A stretch of 64,000 nt of DNA from Anaeromassilibacillus sp. An200 (GTDB lineage: Bacteria; Bacillota; Clostridia; Oscillospirales; Acutalibacteraceae). The notes under the pieces are model-generated. The model ran no database searches. It worked only from the letters and a program-made list of their open reading frames with translations, and was not told the DNA's origin. Location: assembly GCF_002160025.1 (NCBI RefSeq), contig NZ_NFJU01000001.1, positions 124,001 through 188,000 on the forward strand. The letters are read 5' to 3'. Shown here piece by piece: positions 45,157 through 53,446 of the stretch. A program made the position numbers and the translations under genes. The stretch's first letter is position 1. Each line of letters opens with the position of its first letter.

Positions 45157-45414
45157 ATTACATAACCCCCAACTCCGCGGAACGCTGGGCATAAGGAAAA
45201 AGAGTCCGGCCGCATCTCATGCGCCAGACATAACGCCCACACCGCCCTCGCGGCAAATTTTTTATGTTTTTCTGTCTCACAAACACCAAAGAGTCAAGCT
45301 CCCTGGTCTTCCCCGCCCCTTTTGCTCACACGCCTCGGCAGGAGCAGACACGGGGGAAAAGATTCCGGACACAAACATTACATTAATAATACATGCATTC
45401 TAAAGTGCTGTCAA
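45157..45414 (-). promoter_or_regulatory. Consensus promoter and long leader of the RNase J gene
   Basis: -35 TTGACA (45414-45409), 17-base spacer, -10 TATTAT (45391-45386). The resulting ~220-base leader is GC-rich with several inverted segments (for example CCCCG / CGGGG around 45300-45350), so it may fold and limit translation or be cut by RNase J itself. The stretch 45415-45594 contains no recognised gene. Confidence 0.7.
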
Positions 45415-45594
45415 GACGGATCGATGCCCTTCCCTTCGTACCGATCTTCAAGATTGTGAAATTCGCTCACCCGCATCCGCGTTTTCTTCCCTATTTTATG
45501 GAAATTCCATTTCACATGCCTCGCTTCTCTCCGCAATAAAACAGAATGTAAACGGCCGTCAATGCTAGTATTGCCCATTTCACAAAAGATAAAC

Positions 45595-45627
45595 AAAAAG
45601 GAGACGCCGCAGCGTCCCCTTTTTTAT
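45595..45627. terminator. Terminator after prfB (bidirectional)
   Basis: AAAAAGGAGACGC / GCGTCCCCTTTTTT hairpin, T-run on each strand; directly past the prfB stop. Confidence 0.82.
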
Positions 45628-45635
45628 TTTCCTGT

Positions 45636-46766
45636 TTATTCGTCGCCGTAGTTTCCCAGCGTCCCAAGACTCTGTGCTTTCAGATATGCGTTGATAAAGC
45701 CATCGATATCGCCATCCATCACCGCGTTGATATTTCCGTTTTCAAACCCGGTGCGGTGGTCCTTTGCCAGCGTGTAAGGCATGAAAACATAGGAGCGAAT
45801 CTGGCTTCCCCAGGCAATCTCCTTCTGATCTCCTTTAATATCCTCGATCTTTTCCAGATGCTCACGCTCCTTGATTTCGAGAAGCTTGGATTTGAGCATG
45901 CGCATAGCCACGTCACGGTTCTGATACTGGCTGCGCTCCACCTGGCAGGAAACCACGATTCCGGTGGGAATGTGGATCAGGCGGACGGCAGAGGAAGTCT
46001 TGTTGACCTTCTGTCCGCCCGCGCCGCTGGCACGGTAAACCTCCATCTTGATATCGTCGGGGTTGATCTCCACCTCCACGGTGTCGTCAATTTCCGGCAT
46101 CACCTCGAGCGAAGCAAAGGAGGTGTGGCGGCGGCCGGAAGCGTCAAACGGAGAAACGCGCACCAGACGGTGAACGCCGTTTTCGCTCTTGAGAAAACCG
46201 TAGGCGTTCTCTCCTTCGATCAGAATGCTGGCGCTTTTCAGGCCCGCTTCCTCGCCGTCAAGATAATCCAGCGTCGTCACCTTGTAACCGTGGCGCTCCG
46301 CCCAGCGGTTATACATACGAAACAGCATCTCGGCCCAATCCTGCGCCTCTGTGCCGCCCGCACCCGCATGGAACGTAAGGATCGCGTTTTTGGAATCGTA
46401 TTCTCCCGTCAAAAGCGTGGACAGGCGCTGCTCCTCCAGAGAAGAACGGATCTTTTCCAGCTCCTCCTGCGCTTCAGGAAGAAGGGTGAGATCACCTTCT
46501 TCATTGGCCAGCTCCACAAGCGCAAGCGCGTCCTCATAGGAGGACTGCAGTTTTTCATAGGCAGCGATTTTATTTTTCAGATAGCTGGAACGCTGAAGGA
46601 TCTTCTGGGAGCGCTGCGTATCATCCCAAAAACCGGGCTCGGAAGCTTTCATATCCAGCTCCGCCGCCTCATTCGCCATCGCCTTGAGCCCCAGCGCTTC
46701 GGCAAGATCCTTGATCTCCGGCTCAAGCCCCTCCAGTTCCAGTCGCACTTCATCAAATTGCAGCAT
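45636..46766 (-). CDS. prfB: Peptide chain release factor 2
   Basis: 376 aa, continuous, with no in-frame stop and no CTTTGA slippery site near codon 25, so the common programmed +1 frameshift is absent. Seen: SPF codon-recognition motif (VRVSPFDASGRR), GGQ motif (GAGGQKVN), and the helical N-terminal domain. It ends translation at UGA and UAA. ATG 46766 has only a weak ribosome site; a small hairpin (CATCCCA / TGGGATG) lies in the leader. Single-gene unit. Confidence 0.96.
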   Translation of the reverse strand: MLQFDEVRLELEGLEPEIKDLAEALGLKAMANEAAELDMKASEPGFWDDTQRSQKILQRSSYLKNKIAAYEKLQSSYEDALALVELANEEGDLTLLPEAQEELEKIRSSLEEQRLSTLLTGEYDSKNAILTFHAGAGGTEAQDWAEMLFRMYNRWAERHGYKVTTLDYLDGEEAGLKSASILIEGENAYGFLKSENGVHRLVRVSPFDASGRRHTSFASLEVMPEIDDTVEVEINPDDIKMEVYRASGAGGQKVNKTSSAVRLIHIPTGIVVSCQVERSQYQNRDVAMRMLKSKLLEIKEREHLEKIEDIKGDQKEIAWGSQIRSYVFMPYTLAKDHRTGFENGNINAVMDGDIDGFINAYLKAQSLGTLGNYGDE

Positions 46767-46840
46767 ATCCGGTCACACAAGCCTTTCCACATCCCATTCT
46801 CTGTGGGATGATTAAAATTGATACAAGCAAACTCTTTTTT

Positions 46841-46869
46841 ATTATATGGGATTTTCCGAAAAATGTAAA
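46841..46869 (-). promoter_or_regulatory. Sigma-A promoter of prfB
   Basis: Minus strand -35 TTTACA (46869-46864), 17-base spacer, perfect -10 TATAAT (46846-46841). Confidence 0.8.
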
Positions 46870-46939
46870 GACAGACCGTCTTTTTTCATGGCCGTGCTGT
46901 AAAAATTGTGAATACCGTGAAAACTTCCTGATTTTCAAG

Positions 46940-46968
46940 TTGCAGTTTTTCAAAAAAAAATATACAAT
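46940..46968 (+). promoter_or_regulatory. Promoter of the RING-like membrane protein gene
   Basis: -35 TTGCAG (46940-46945), 17-base spacer including an A9 run, -10 TACAAT (46963-46968). A short hairpin GGCG / CGCC with TTTT lies in the leader before the AGGAGG at 47015-47020. Confidence 0.65.
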
Positions 46969-47029
46969 AGATGCAGTTACCCGGATTCCTTGGACGGCGA
47001 GGCCGCCCTTTTGTAGGAGGATACTGCTT

Positions 47030-48175
47030 ATGATCGACTATACCGGCATTCAATGCCCCGTGTGCGGGAAGCCTTTCAGCGCGGAGGACGATATCGTCGT
47101 CTGTCCGGAATGCGGGGCTCCTTACCACAGGCACTGCTACCAGCAGGAAGGGCACTGTATTTTCAGCGACAAGCATGGAACCGGTCAGGCCTGGAAAAAC
47201 CCCCGCGCTTCCAGCGGCTCTTCGGAAGAGAAGCGCTGCCCCCGCTGTGGAAAGTCAAACGCTCCCGGCGCGCTTTTCTGTGACCACTGCGGCATGTCTC
47301 TGACGGAGGAACCTCCAATCGGGCCTCAAAACAACTATGGGCAGTTCAACAGCCGCTATGGCGCCGCCCCCTCCCCCACCGATTTTCCACAGGGACAGCA
47401 GCAAAGCCAGAATCCATGGGGGCAGCCTTATGGCCAGACTCCCCCATACGGTCAATCCTCTCCATACGGCGGAAACGGGCCGGACGGGCAAAATCCCAAT
47501 CAGCCGTTTCCCGGCGGTCCTGCCGCATTTTTCTTTGATCCGCTCGGCGGCGTCAAGCCCGACGAAGATTTGGACGGCGTTTCCGCTGCGGACATGGCTA
47601 AATTTGTGCAGGCCAACACACAATATTATCTGCCGGTCTTTACCAACCAGAAAAAATTCCGCCGCAACCGGTTCAATTTCTGCGCTTTTCTCTGCACCGG
47701 CGGCTGGATGCTCTACCGCAAGCAGTATAAGCTCGGCGCAATCCTCACCGCGGTCATGGCGGGAATTTATTTTCTTTCCCTCTACTGCTCCTACGCGTCC
47801 GAGGATATCCTTCTCCGGCTGATGAGCCAGGTTGGCATCGATCTGGATACGATGATGCCCTCCTCCGCACAGCTCATGCAGCTTGGCTCTCTTCTGGCCC
47901 AGCAGCCTGCGTGGGAGCTGATCCTGATTTTTCTTCCCCGCGTCCTGAATGTGGTACAGCTTGTGATCATGATTATCACTGGTATAAAAGCCAACAAAAT
48001 CTACGGAAAGTTTTGCACGCGCAAAATCAAAACGATTGACACGAATTTTCCGGAGCCTGCTGATCGGGAAATGCAGCTGCGGACTCAGGGCGGTGTCAAC
48101 ACTCCCCTTGCGGTCGGTTTGATGATTGCGTACATGCTGGCGGTCTATCTGCCGCGTCTTTGGCTCTTGATTTGA
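47030..48175 (+). CDS. RING-like/zinc-ribbon membrane protein (381 aa)
   Basis: ATG 47030 follows AGGAGG by 9 bases. Residues ~8-45 hold CPVCG...CPECGAPYHRHCY, a RING/PHD-like cross-brace pattern (prokaryotic RING type 1); residues ~74-95 hold a zinc ribbon CPRCG...CDHCG. A Gly/Pro/Gln/Tyr-rich linker (~100-170) is low complexity, then a membrane part with about three helices (GAILTAVMAGIYFLSLYC, LILIFLPRVLNVVQLVIMII, GLMIAYMLAVYLPRLWLL), like DUF2628 proteins. Function unknown; a membrane-tethered zinc adaptor is a guess. galU follows 62 bases later, probably cotranscribed. Confidence 0.85.
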   Translation: MIDYTGIQCPVCGKPFSAEDDIVVCPECGAPYHRHCYQQEGHCIFSDKHGTGQAWKNPRASSGSSEEKRCPRCGKSNAPGALFCDHCGMSLTEEPPIGPQNNYGQFNSRYGAAPSPTDFPQGQQQSQNPWGQPYGQTPPYGQSSPYGGNGPDGQNPNQPFPGGPAAFFFDPLGGVKPDEDLDGVSAADMAKFVQANTQYYLPVFTNQKKFRRNRFNFCAFLCTGGWMLYRKQYKLGAILTAVMAGIYFLSLYCSYASEDILLRLMSQVGIDLDTMMPSSAQLMQLGSLLAQQPAWELILIFLPRVLNVVQLVIMIITGIKANKIYGKFCTRKIKTIDTNFPEPADREMQLRTQGGVNTPLAVGLMIAYMLAVYLPRLWLLI

Positions 48176-48237
48176 GCCGTCTCCCCGAAAAACGCCGGAA
48201 CCTGTCCGGCGATCCATCAGGAAGGAGTTTTGTGAAA

Positions 48238-49113
48238 ATGAAAATTACAAAAGCGGTGATCCCCGCAGCCGGACTGGGAACACGTGTGCTCCCTGCCACG
48301 AAATCCATGCCCAAGGAAATGCTGCCGATTGTGGACAAGCCCGCCATTCAATATATCGTGGAGGAAGCTGTTCGTTCCGGAATCACCGATATTCTGATCA
48401 TCACAAACCGCGGCAAAGGACTGATTGAGGACCATTTTGACCGTGTGCCGGAGCTCGAAGCAAAGCTGACCAGCGGTGGCGCGCAAAAGGCGGATATCCT
48501 GCGCGAGGTGGTGGACATTTCGCACCTTGCCAATTTCTATTTCGTCCGTCAGAAGGAAACGCGCGGACTGGGACATGCGGTGAGCCGCGCCCGCTCCTTT
48601 GTCGGAAACGAACCGTTTGCCGTTCTCTATGGTGACGATGTGATTATCGGAGAGGATCCCGCCTGCGGCCAGCTGATCCGTGCCTATGAGGAATTCGGCA
48701 CCGGTGTGCTCGGCGTCAAGCAGGTCTCTGCCGAAGCCATCACCAAATACAGTTCCCTGAAAGTGGAACCGATCCGTGACAACTATTTTAAATGTACCGA
48801 TATGATTGAAAAGCCCACCCCGGATAAAATCATGTCCCTCTACTCCATCCTGGGCCGCTGCGTGCTCACACCGGATATTTTTGATATTCTCGACCACACA
48901 GAGCCGGGCGCGGGCGGAGAAATCCAGCTGACGGACGCCATGTGCACCATGGCGCGGCGCAGCGGTATGGTCGCCGTGGATTTCACAGGAACGCGCTACG
49001 ATATGGGCAACAAGCTTGGCATCATGCAGGCCTCGTGCGAGGTTGCTCTCAGCCATCCGGAGATCGGCGCGGACTTCCGCAAATATATCAAGGAATTGGC
49101 GAAAACGCTGTGA
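48238..49113 (+). CDS. galU: UTP-glucose-1-phosphate uridylyltransferase
   Basis: 291 aa. ATG 48238 lies 10 bases after AAGGAG; an in-frame GTG at 48232 lies 4 bases after it. Nucleotidyltransferase motif AVIPAAGLGTRVLPATKSMPKEM (by parts) near the N terminus, LGHAVSRAR and VLYGDDVIIGEDP in the active site, VAVDFTGTRYDMGNKLG near the end. Makes UDP-glucose for wall polymers and glycolipids. Follows the RING-like gene on the same strand. Confidence 0.96.
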   Translation: MKITKAVIPAAGLGTRVLPATKSMPKEMLPIVDKPAIQYIVEEAVRSGITDILIITNRGKGLIEDHFDRVPELEAKLTSGGAQKADILREVVDISHLANFYFVRQKETRGLGHAVSRARSFVGNEPFAVLYGDDVIIGEDPACGQLIRAYEEFGTGVLGVKQVSAEAITKYSSLKVEPIRDNYFKCTDMIEKPTPDKIMSLYSILGRCVLTPDIFDILDHTEPGAGGEIQLTDAMCTMARRSGMVAVDFTGTRYDMGNKLGIMQASCEVALSHPEIGADFRKYIKELAKTL

Positions 49114-49144
49114 TTTTCTCCCTTTCCGCCTCGCATTTTCGTTC

Positions 49145-49173
49145 TTGACTTTCCCGCCAGGGGCTGATATAAT
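49145..49173 (+). promoter_or_regulatory. Sigma-A promoter of rpsF-ssb-rpsR
   Basis: -35 TTGACT (49145-49150), 17-base spacer, perfect -10 TATAAT (49168-49173). Confidence 0.85.
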
Positions 49174-49182
49174 TGTTCTGTT

Positions 49183-49222
49183 CATCGCGCAAACGCGATG
49201 ATATCCTTGCTCCGGACAAGGA
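49183..49222 (+). promoter_or_regulatory. Structured rpsF leader, candidate S6:S18 autoregulation site
   Basis: Two hairpins: CATCGCG / CGCGATG (49183-49200) and ATCCTTG / CAAGGAT (49203-49222) whose loop holds CTCCGGA. rpsF leaders in many bacteria bind the S6:S18 pair through a CCG-bearing element; the CCG here is suggestive, not proven. Confidence 0.45.
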
Positions 49223-49256
49223 TCCGGGGCCAAAAGTCCAAAAGGAGGTGCAAACA

Positions 49257-49553
49257 ATGCCTGATGTGAAACATTCCTATGAAACTGTGTTTATCCTTTC
49301 CACAAAGCTGGGTGACGACGGCATTGCCGCTCTCGTTGAGAAGTTCAAGAACCTCATCGCGGCAAACGGTACGGTCGACAGCGTTGACGAGTGGGGCAAG
49401 CGCCGTCTTGCTTACGAGATCAACAAGGAGACCGAGGGTTACTATGCCCTGATCAACTTCACCAGCGCGGCTTCTTTCACGGCTGAGCTGGACAGAATTT
49501 ACAAGATCACCGACGGTGTCCTTCGTTCCCTCATTGTGAAGAAAGACGCGTAA
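49257..49553 (+). CDS. rpsF: 30S ribosomal protein S6
   Basis: 98 aa, start after AAAGGAGG. S6 pattern: HSYETVFILSTKLGDD, DEWGKRRLAYEINKETEGYYALINF, ITDGVLRSLIV. Binds S18 in the platform of the small subunit. The rpsF-ssb-rpsR operon order is standard. Confidence 0.97.
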   Translation: MPDVKHSYETVFILSTKLGDDGIAALVEKFKNLIAANGTVDSVDEWGKRRLAYEINKETEGYYALINFTSAASFTAELDRIYKITDGVLRSLIVKKDA

Positions 49554-49575
49554 GGGCGGAAAGAGAGTGGTTTGA

Positions 49576-50061
49576 ATGCTCAACGTTGCAGTTATTATGG
49601 GCCGTCTGGTGGCCGATCCCGAGCTTCGGCACACCTCCGGTGATATTGCCGTCACCAGCTTTACCGTCGCGGTGGATCGTTCCTATGTAAAGGCCGGCAC
49701 CGATCGGCAGGCTGATTTTATCGACGTGGTCGCATGGCGCAGTACTGCGGAGTTTGTCTGCAAGTACTTCCACAAAGGCCAGCAAATCGCCGTACAGGGT
49801 TCCATTCAGACCCGCTCCTACACCGACAAGGACGGCAACAAGCGCAAGGCTGTCGAGATTGTTGCGGATAATGTTCACTTTGCGGAACCAAAGCGTGACA
49901 ACTACGGCGGCGGCGCCAGCTACGGCACTCCTCCCCCGCCTGCACCGGGCGGCTACCAGCAGCGTCCGGCTCCCGCAATGGAGCAGGCTGCTCCCGCTTA
50001 TGTGAGCGGTGACACTGGTGATTTCGAGGAAGTCCCTACGGACGACGATCTGCCGTTCTGA
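49576..50061 (+). CDS. ssb: Single-stranded DNA-binding protein
   Basis: 161 aa. OB-fold ([59 protein letters not shown]) over residues ~1-105, a Gly/Pro/Gln/Tyr-rich disordered linker, and the acidic tip DDDLPF that docks partner proteins such as RecQ and the polymerase. Between rpsF and rpsR. Confidence 0.97.
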   Translation: MLNVAVIMGRLVADPELRHTSGDIAVTSFTVAVDRSYVKAGTDRQADFIDVVAWRSTAEFVCKYFHKGQQIAVQGSIQTRSYTDKDGNKRKAVEIVADNVHFAEPKRDNYGGGASYGTPPPPAPGGYQQRPAPAMEQAAPAYVSGDTGDFEEVPTDDDLPF

Positions 50062-50101
50062 TCCGCGTCTCCCCTATTATTGTGAAAAGGAGGCTTTTGT
50101 C

Positions 50102-50356
50102 ATGGCTGAGAGAAATGACAGACCCGAGCGCCGCTCCGGCGGACGTAAAGGCCGCAAAAAGGTTTGCAGTTTCTGCGTTGATAAGATCGAGACGATCGAT
50201 TACAAGGACGTTGCGAAGCTTCGCCGCTTCATTTCCGAGCGGGCTAAGATTCTGCCCCGCCGTGTGACCGGCACCTGCGCCCGTCATCAGCGTGAGCTGA
50301 CCGTTGCTATCAAGCGTGCGCGTCATCTTGCTCTGCTGCCCTTCAGCAGCGACTGA
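50102..50356 (+). CDS. rpsR: 30S ribosomal protein S18
   Basis: 84 aa from ATG 50102, AAAGGAGG 9 bases upstream. Conserved core KRKCxFC-like ([19 protein letters not shown]), [35 protein letters not shown]. Two Cys remain of the zinc-type motif. Last gene of the operon, followed by a strong terminator. Confidence 0.97.
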   Translation: MAERNDRPERRSGGRKGRKKVCSFCVDKIETIDYKDVAKLRRFISERAKILPRRVTGTCARHQRELTVAIKRARHLALLPFSSD

Positions 50357-50372
50357 TTTCCAGACAAGCATC

Positions 50373-50413
50373 AAAATTCCCGGCCTTCTTGAAAGAAAGC
50401 CGGGAATTTTTTC
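50373..50413 (+). terminator. Terminator of rpsF-ssb-rpsR
   Basis: AAAATTCCCGGC / GCCGGGAATTTT hairpin followed by TTTTTT on the plus strand. Confidence 0.9.
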
Positions 50414-50426
50414 TTTCTTGGAGAGG

Positions 50427-50470
50427 AAAAAAATAAGGGCTGCCTGTTTCCTTTCTCGAAACGGCAGCCC
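50427..50470 (-). terminator. Terminator of the PASTA pseudokinase gene
   Basis: GGGCTGCC / GGCAGCCC outer stem with a GTTTC / GAAAC inner stem; followed on the minus strand by TTATTTTTTT. Confidence 0.88.
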
Positions 50471-50478
50471 TTTAAGCT

Positions 50479-52236
50479 TTATTCAGTTGTCTGTGTGCCG
50501 GCATTCTCCGCTGAAGAACTGTTTCCGTCAATCACCTGAACACCAGTGGACGGTTCCGGCCCTTTGCTGATCACAAGAACCACAGGAGACCCATAGGGCA
50601 TCTTGTCGCCCGGATTAGCATTTTGATAGCCGATGGCATATCCCATTGGAACAGTGTCACTGTATTCCTCCACCTTGGAAGGAACAAAGCCTTCGTTGGC
50701 CACAGCGGTAGACGCCTCCGCCAACGGCAGATTGGCAATCTCGGGCAATTCCCGGACAGAAGGCCCTTGACTGATGACCACCACAATGGCCGTTCCTTTC
50801 GTCATCATCTTTCCTTCTCCGTATTCCGGTGTCTGTGAGATGATGCAGCCTTCCGCCACAGTATCGCTGAACTGGCGCTGGGCAGCGGGAAGGATCTGAT
50901 AGTCCGATTGTTCTGCCTGGGATACAAGCGTATCATACTCCTGCCCCACCAGATTCGGGACCGGGATCTGATTTGGGTCCTGGGAACTCACCGCAGCGCT
51001 GGATGCGGCCTGCGAGGAAGCAGGAGCCTGAGAAGAAACCGAAAGACTGGAATCCGGTTCCCCGTTGACAAAGCCTGTCTCGCCGCCCGAAGAAATCCAC
51101 AGCACACCGATGACTGTAAAGATAATCAGGCATGCCACGCAGGAAACCAGAACCCAGACAAAAGCTGGTACGCCGCGGCGGCGATCCTTCGGCGGAAGCT
51201 GCTCCGCCGGGTAATACGAGGGAGGCGGATCCTGGCTGGGAACCGCAACCACCGGAGTTTCCAACGTCATGGTGACAGTTGGAGAGGCAGACAATTCCGC
51301 CCGCAGACGTTCAAAGGTGGCTGTGCGCTTATCCGGTGTCACTTGCAGCGCGTTGGCCAGAGCCGTGATCACATGCGGCGGGATGCTGCGCACCAATGTT
51401 GTGGGGATCAGCAGGCGGGAATCGGTCCGGCGCTTGAGGGCATCCTGCGGAAGTGTTCCGGTGAGCGCAAAAAACAGCGAAGCAGCAAAGCCATATACAT
51501 CCGTACATTCTTCCGGCTGATAGCCCATCACATACTGCTCAATCGCAGCACAGCCGGGAACAAGATCCGGCGGCAGGTCGGTATCCGCTGTGCGCACGGC
51601 GGGAATACAGAAGCCACCCAGCTTCATTTTACCGTCCTTCATGATGCGCAGGGTTTCCGGAGAGATCCCCAGATGGCGCACTCCCGCGGAATGCATGGTA
51701 CTCAGAGCGGAAAGAACGGGCATAAAGAGCGGCCTTGCTTCGTTCCAGCTCAGGCTCCCTCCGCTGCGCTCCACAAAATAGCGCAGGGTAATGCTGTCAT
51801 CCCATTCTGAAACCGTGTAGGCTGTATGGTTTTCTTCAAAGATATCGTAAATCTGGACAATGGCCGAAAGCTCACGGATTCTGGCAACCTCACGGGAATG
51901 ATTCAGGAAGGAAGCAAGATTTTCATCAAACGCAATCTCACTTCCGCCCATCACGCGTGCGCTCTTCCTGTCCTCCGCACGTTCACACAGAGACTGCGGA
52001 AAAAATTCATGTAGCTCCACCGGAATATTGAGAACGGTATCATAGCCAATGTAGACAAAACCTTCGCCATTGCTTTTCCGTGCGACTCCAACCACATAAC
52101 GCTTTTGCAGCCAGGTGCGGAAAGGCAGCGCGTTGGGCTGCTGCCCGCTGGACGCGGAAAAGCCGCAGTTCGGGCACTCAGAACGCCCTCCCGTGTCCGC
52201 CATACAGTTCATGCAAAGGTTTTCCAAGCCTGCCAT
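50479..52236 (-). CDS. PASTA-domain pseudokinase with zinc ribbon
   Basis: 585 aa from ATG 52236 (MAGLENLCMNC), 8 bases after GGGAGG. Zinc ribbon CMNC...CPNC (8-24), then a Ser/Thr kinase fold (~45-330) with every catalytic residue changed: the VAIK Lys is His76 (VELHEFFP), HRD reads HLG (188-190), the metal Asn is Thr195, and DFG reads GFC (208-210). The substrate-lobe parts EQYVMGYQPEECTDVYGFA and LTGTLP persist. One membrane helix (~365-390), Ser/Ala-rich linker, two PASTA repeats (~430-570). Probably a wall-sensing, non-catalytic receptor. A hairpin at 52271-52303 precedes it. Confidence 0.9.
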   Translation of the reverse strand: MAGLENLCMNCMADTGGRSECPNCGFSASSGQQPNALPFRTWLQKRYVVGVARKSNGEGFVYIGYDTVLNIPVELHEFFPQSLCERAEDRKSARVMGGSEIAFDENLASFLNHSREVARIRELSAIVQIYDIFEENHTAYTVSEWDDSITLRYFVERSGGSLSWNEARPLFMPVLSALSTMHSAGVRHLGISPETLRIMKDGKMKLGGFCIPAVRTADTDLPPDLVPGCAAIEQYVMGYQPEECTDVYGFAASLFFALTGTLPQDALKRRTDSRLLIPTTLVRSIPPHVITALANALQVTPDKRTATFERLRAELSASPTVTMTLETPVVAVPSQDPPPSYYPAEQLPPKDRRRGVPAFVWVLVSCVACLIIFTVIGVLWISSGGETGFVNGEPDSSLSVSSQAPASSQAASSAAVSSQDPNQIPVPNLVGQEYDTLVSQAEQSDYQILPAAQRQFSDTVAEGCIISQTPEYGEGKMMTKGTAIVVVISQGPSVRELPEIANLPLAEASTAVANEGFVPSKVEEYSDTVPMGYAIGYQNANPGDKMPYGSPVVLVISKGPEPSTGVQVIDGNSSSAENAGTQTTE

Positions 52237-52270
52237 ACAGGTGACCTCCCACTGTTCCTTAGGATAAAGA

Positions 52271-52303
52271 CGCGCTGCGGCAAGGCGTGCCAACCGCAGC
52301 GCG
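52271..52303 (-). terminator. Hairpin after yebC, weak terminator
   Basis: 10-bp stem CGCGCTGCGG / CCGCAGCGCG; on the minus strand followed by TCTTTAT, an imperfect T-run. It could let part of the transcripts continue into the pseudokinase gene. Confidence 0.5.
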
Positions 52304-52329
52304 GGAAAACCGGCAAAATCCGGACATGC

Positions 52330-53076
52330 TTATTCTTCTTCGTCTTCCTCCGGATTATCCCAGTTGTGCCAGACATTCTGCACATCATCGTTGTCCTCAA
52401 GGGCATCGAGCAGGCGCTGCATGTTGTTTGCCGCGTCCTCGTCGGTCAAAGTGGTGTAGGTGCTGGGGATCATCTCCACCTCGGCGCTGACAAATTCATA
52501 CCCCTTGTTTTCCAAATCCTCACGCACACCGCTGAAATCACCGGGCTCGGTATAGATTTCAAAAACATCCTCGTCAGCCTTGAAGTCGGAAGCGCCGGCC
52601 TCCAAAGCATCCTCCATGACCTTATCCTCATCCAGGCCTTCGCGCTCCATCACGATCAGACCCTTCTCGGAGAAGAGGAAGGAAACGCAGCCGCTTGTTC
52701 CGAGGTTGCCGCCAAACTTATCAAAATAGTGGCGGACGTCGCCGGCGGTCCGGTTGCGGTTATCCGTCAGGGTTTCCACAATTACCGCCACGCCGCTCGG
52801 ACCGTAGCCTTCGTACACAATGCTCTCGTACTTGTCGGCATCGCCGTCTCCTGCGGCCTTTTTGATGATACGCTCGATGTTGTCGTTCGGCACATTGTTG
52901 GCTTTGGCCTTGGCAATGCAGTCCTTAAGCTTCGAGTTGGAAGCCGGATCAGGACCGCCGCCTTCCTTCACCGCCACCGCAAGCTCACGGCCAATTTTGG
53001 TGAAAATCTTGGCCTTTGCACCGTCGGTCTTTTCCTTTTTCCGCTTAATATTGTTCCACTTGGAATGTCCTGACAT
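52330..53076 (-). CDS. yebC: YebC/PmpR family regulator or translation factor
   Basis: 248 aa from ATG 53076 (MSGHSKWNNIKRKK), 7 bases after GGAGG. Conserved blocks: KIFTKIGRELAVAVKEGGGPDP, ANNVPNDNIERIIKKA, VYEGYGPSGVAVIVETLTDN. YebC proteins were described as DNA-binding regulators; some relatives relieve ribosome stalling at polyproline. Long acidic C-terminal end (DNPEEDEEE). Own promoter at 53133-53161. Confidence 0.95.
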   Translation of the reverse strand: MSGHSKWNNIKRKKEKTDGAKAKIFTKIGRELAVAVKEGGGPDPASNSKLKDCIAKAKANNVPNDNIERIIKKAAGDGDADKYESIVYEGYGPSGVAVIVETLTDNRNRTAGDVRHYFDKFGGNLGTSGCVSFLFSEKGLIVMEREGLDEDKVMEDALEAGASDFKADEDVFEIYTEPGDFSGVREDLENKGYEFVSAEVEMIPSTYTTLTDEDAANNMQRLLDALEDNDDVQNVWHNWDNPEEDEEE

Positions 53077-53132
53077 AATCAAACCTCCAACATACAATTA
53101 GAATCGAAGCATCCGAAAAAACGCTATCGTTT

Positions 53133-53161
53133 ATCATACCATAAACAACGATTTCTGGCAA
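53133..53161 (-). promoter_or_regulatory. Sigma-A promoter of yebC
   Basis: Minus strand -35 TTGCCA (53161-53156), 17-base spacer, -10 TATGAT (53138-53133). Confidence 0.7.
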
Positions 53162-53288
53162 GACTTTCAGGGAAAGCAGTGCGGATCTTCGCCCTTTTTA
53201 GAAAAAAATGGACGAAAAACGTGAATTTTCAACAGTTTTTGCTTCTCCCTGCGGGCGGAAATTAAGCAGCGGATTCCAAACCCACGTC

Positions 53289-53318
53289 TTGACTTTCGGA
53301 AAGAAAGCTTCTTATAAT
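53289..53318 (+). promoter_or_regulatory. Promoter of the acyl-CoA dehydratase activase operon
   Basis: -35 TTGACT (53289-53294), 18-base spacer, perfect -10 TATAAT (53313-53318), giving a leader of about 120 bases before ATG 53447. Confidence 0.75.
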
Positions 53319-53446
53319 AGATTATTAGAGTATACAATGGGCTCTGCCCATATTTTAATAGTATGAAATATTCAAAATGGATAAGATTATTTTGGAATGC
53401 CGAAAGGGATTTCCCAGGAAGCGAACCGGAAAGGCAGGAAAAGCAG

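Noticed and set aside
45411-45596. Minus-strand 61-codon frame in the gap between prfB and rnj
   Set aside because: It overlaps the -35 of the RNase J promoter, has no ribosome site and no family pattern.
53363-53446. 28-codon extension before the activase
   Set aside because: Not conserved-looking; the ATPase motif begins exactly at MRIGLDVGS and the better ribosome site lies before 53447.
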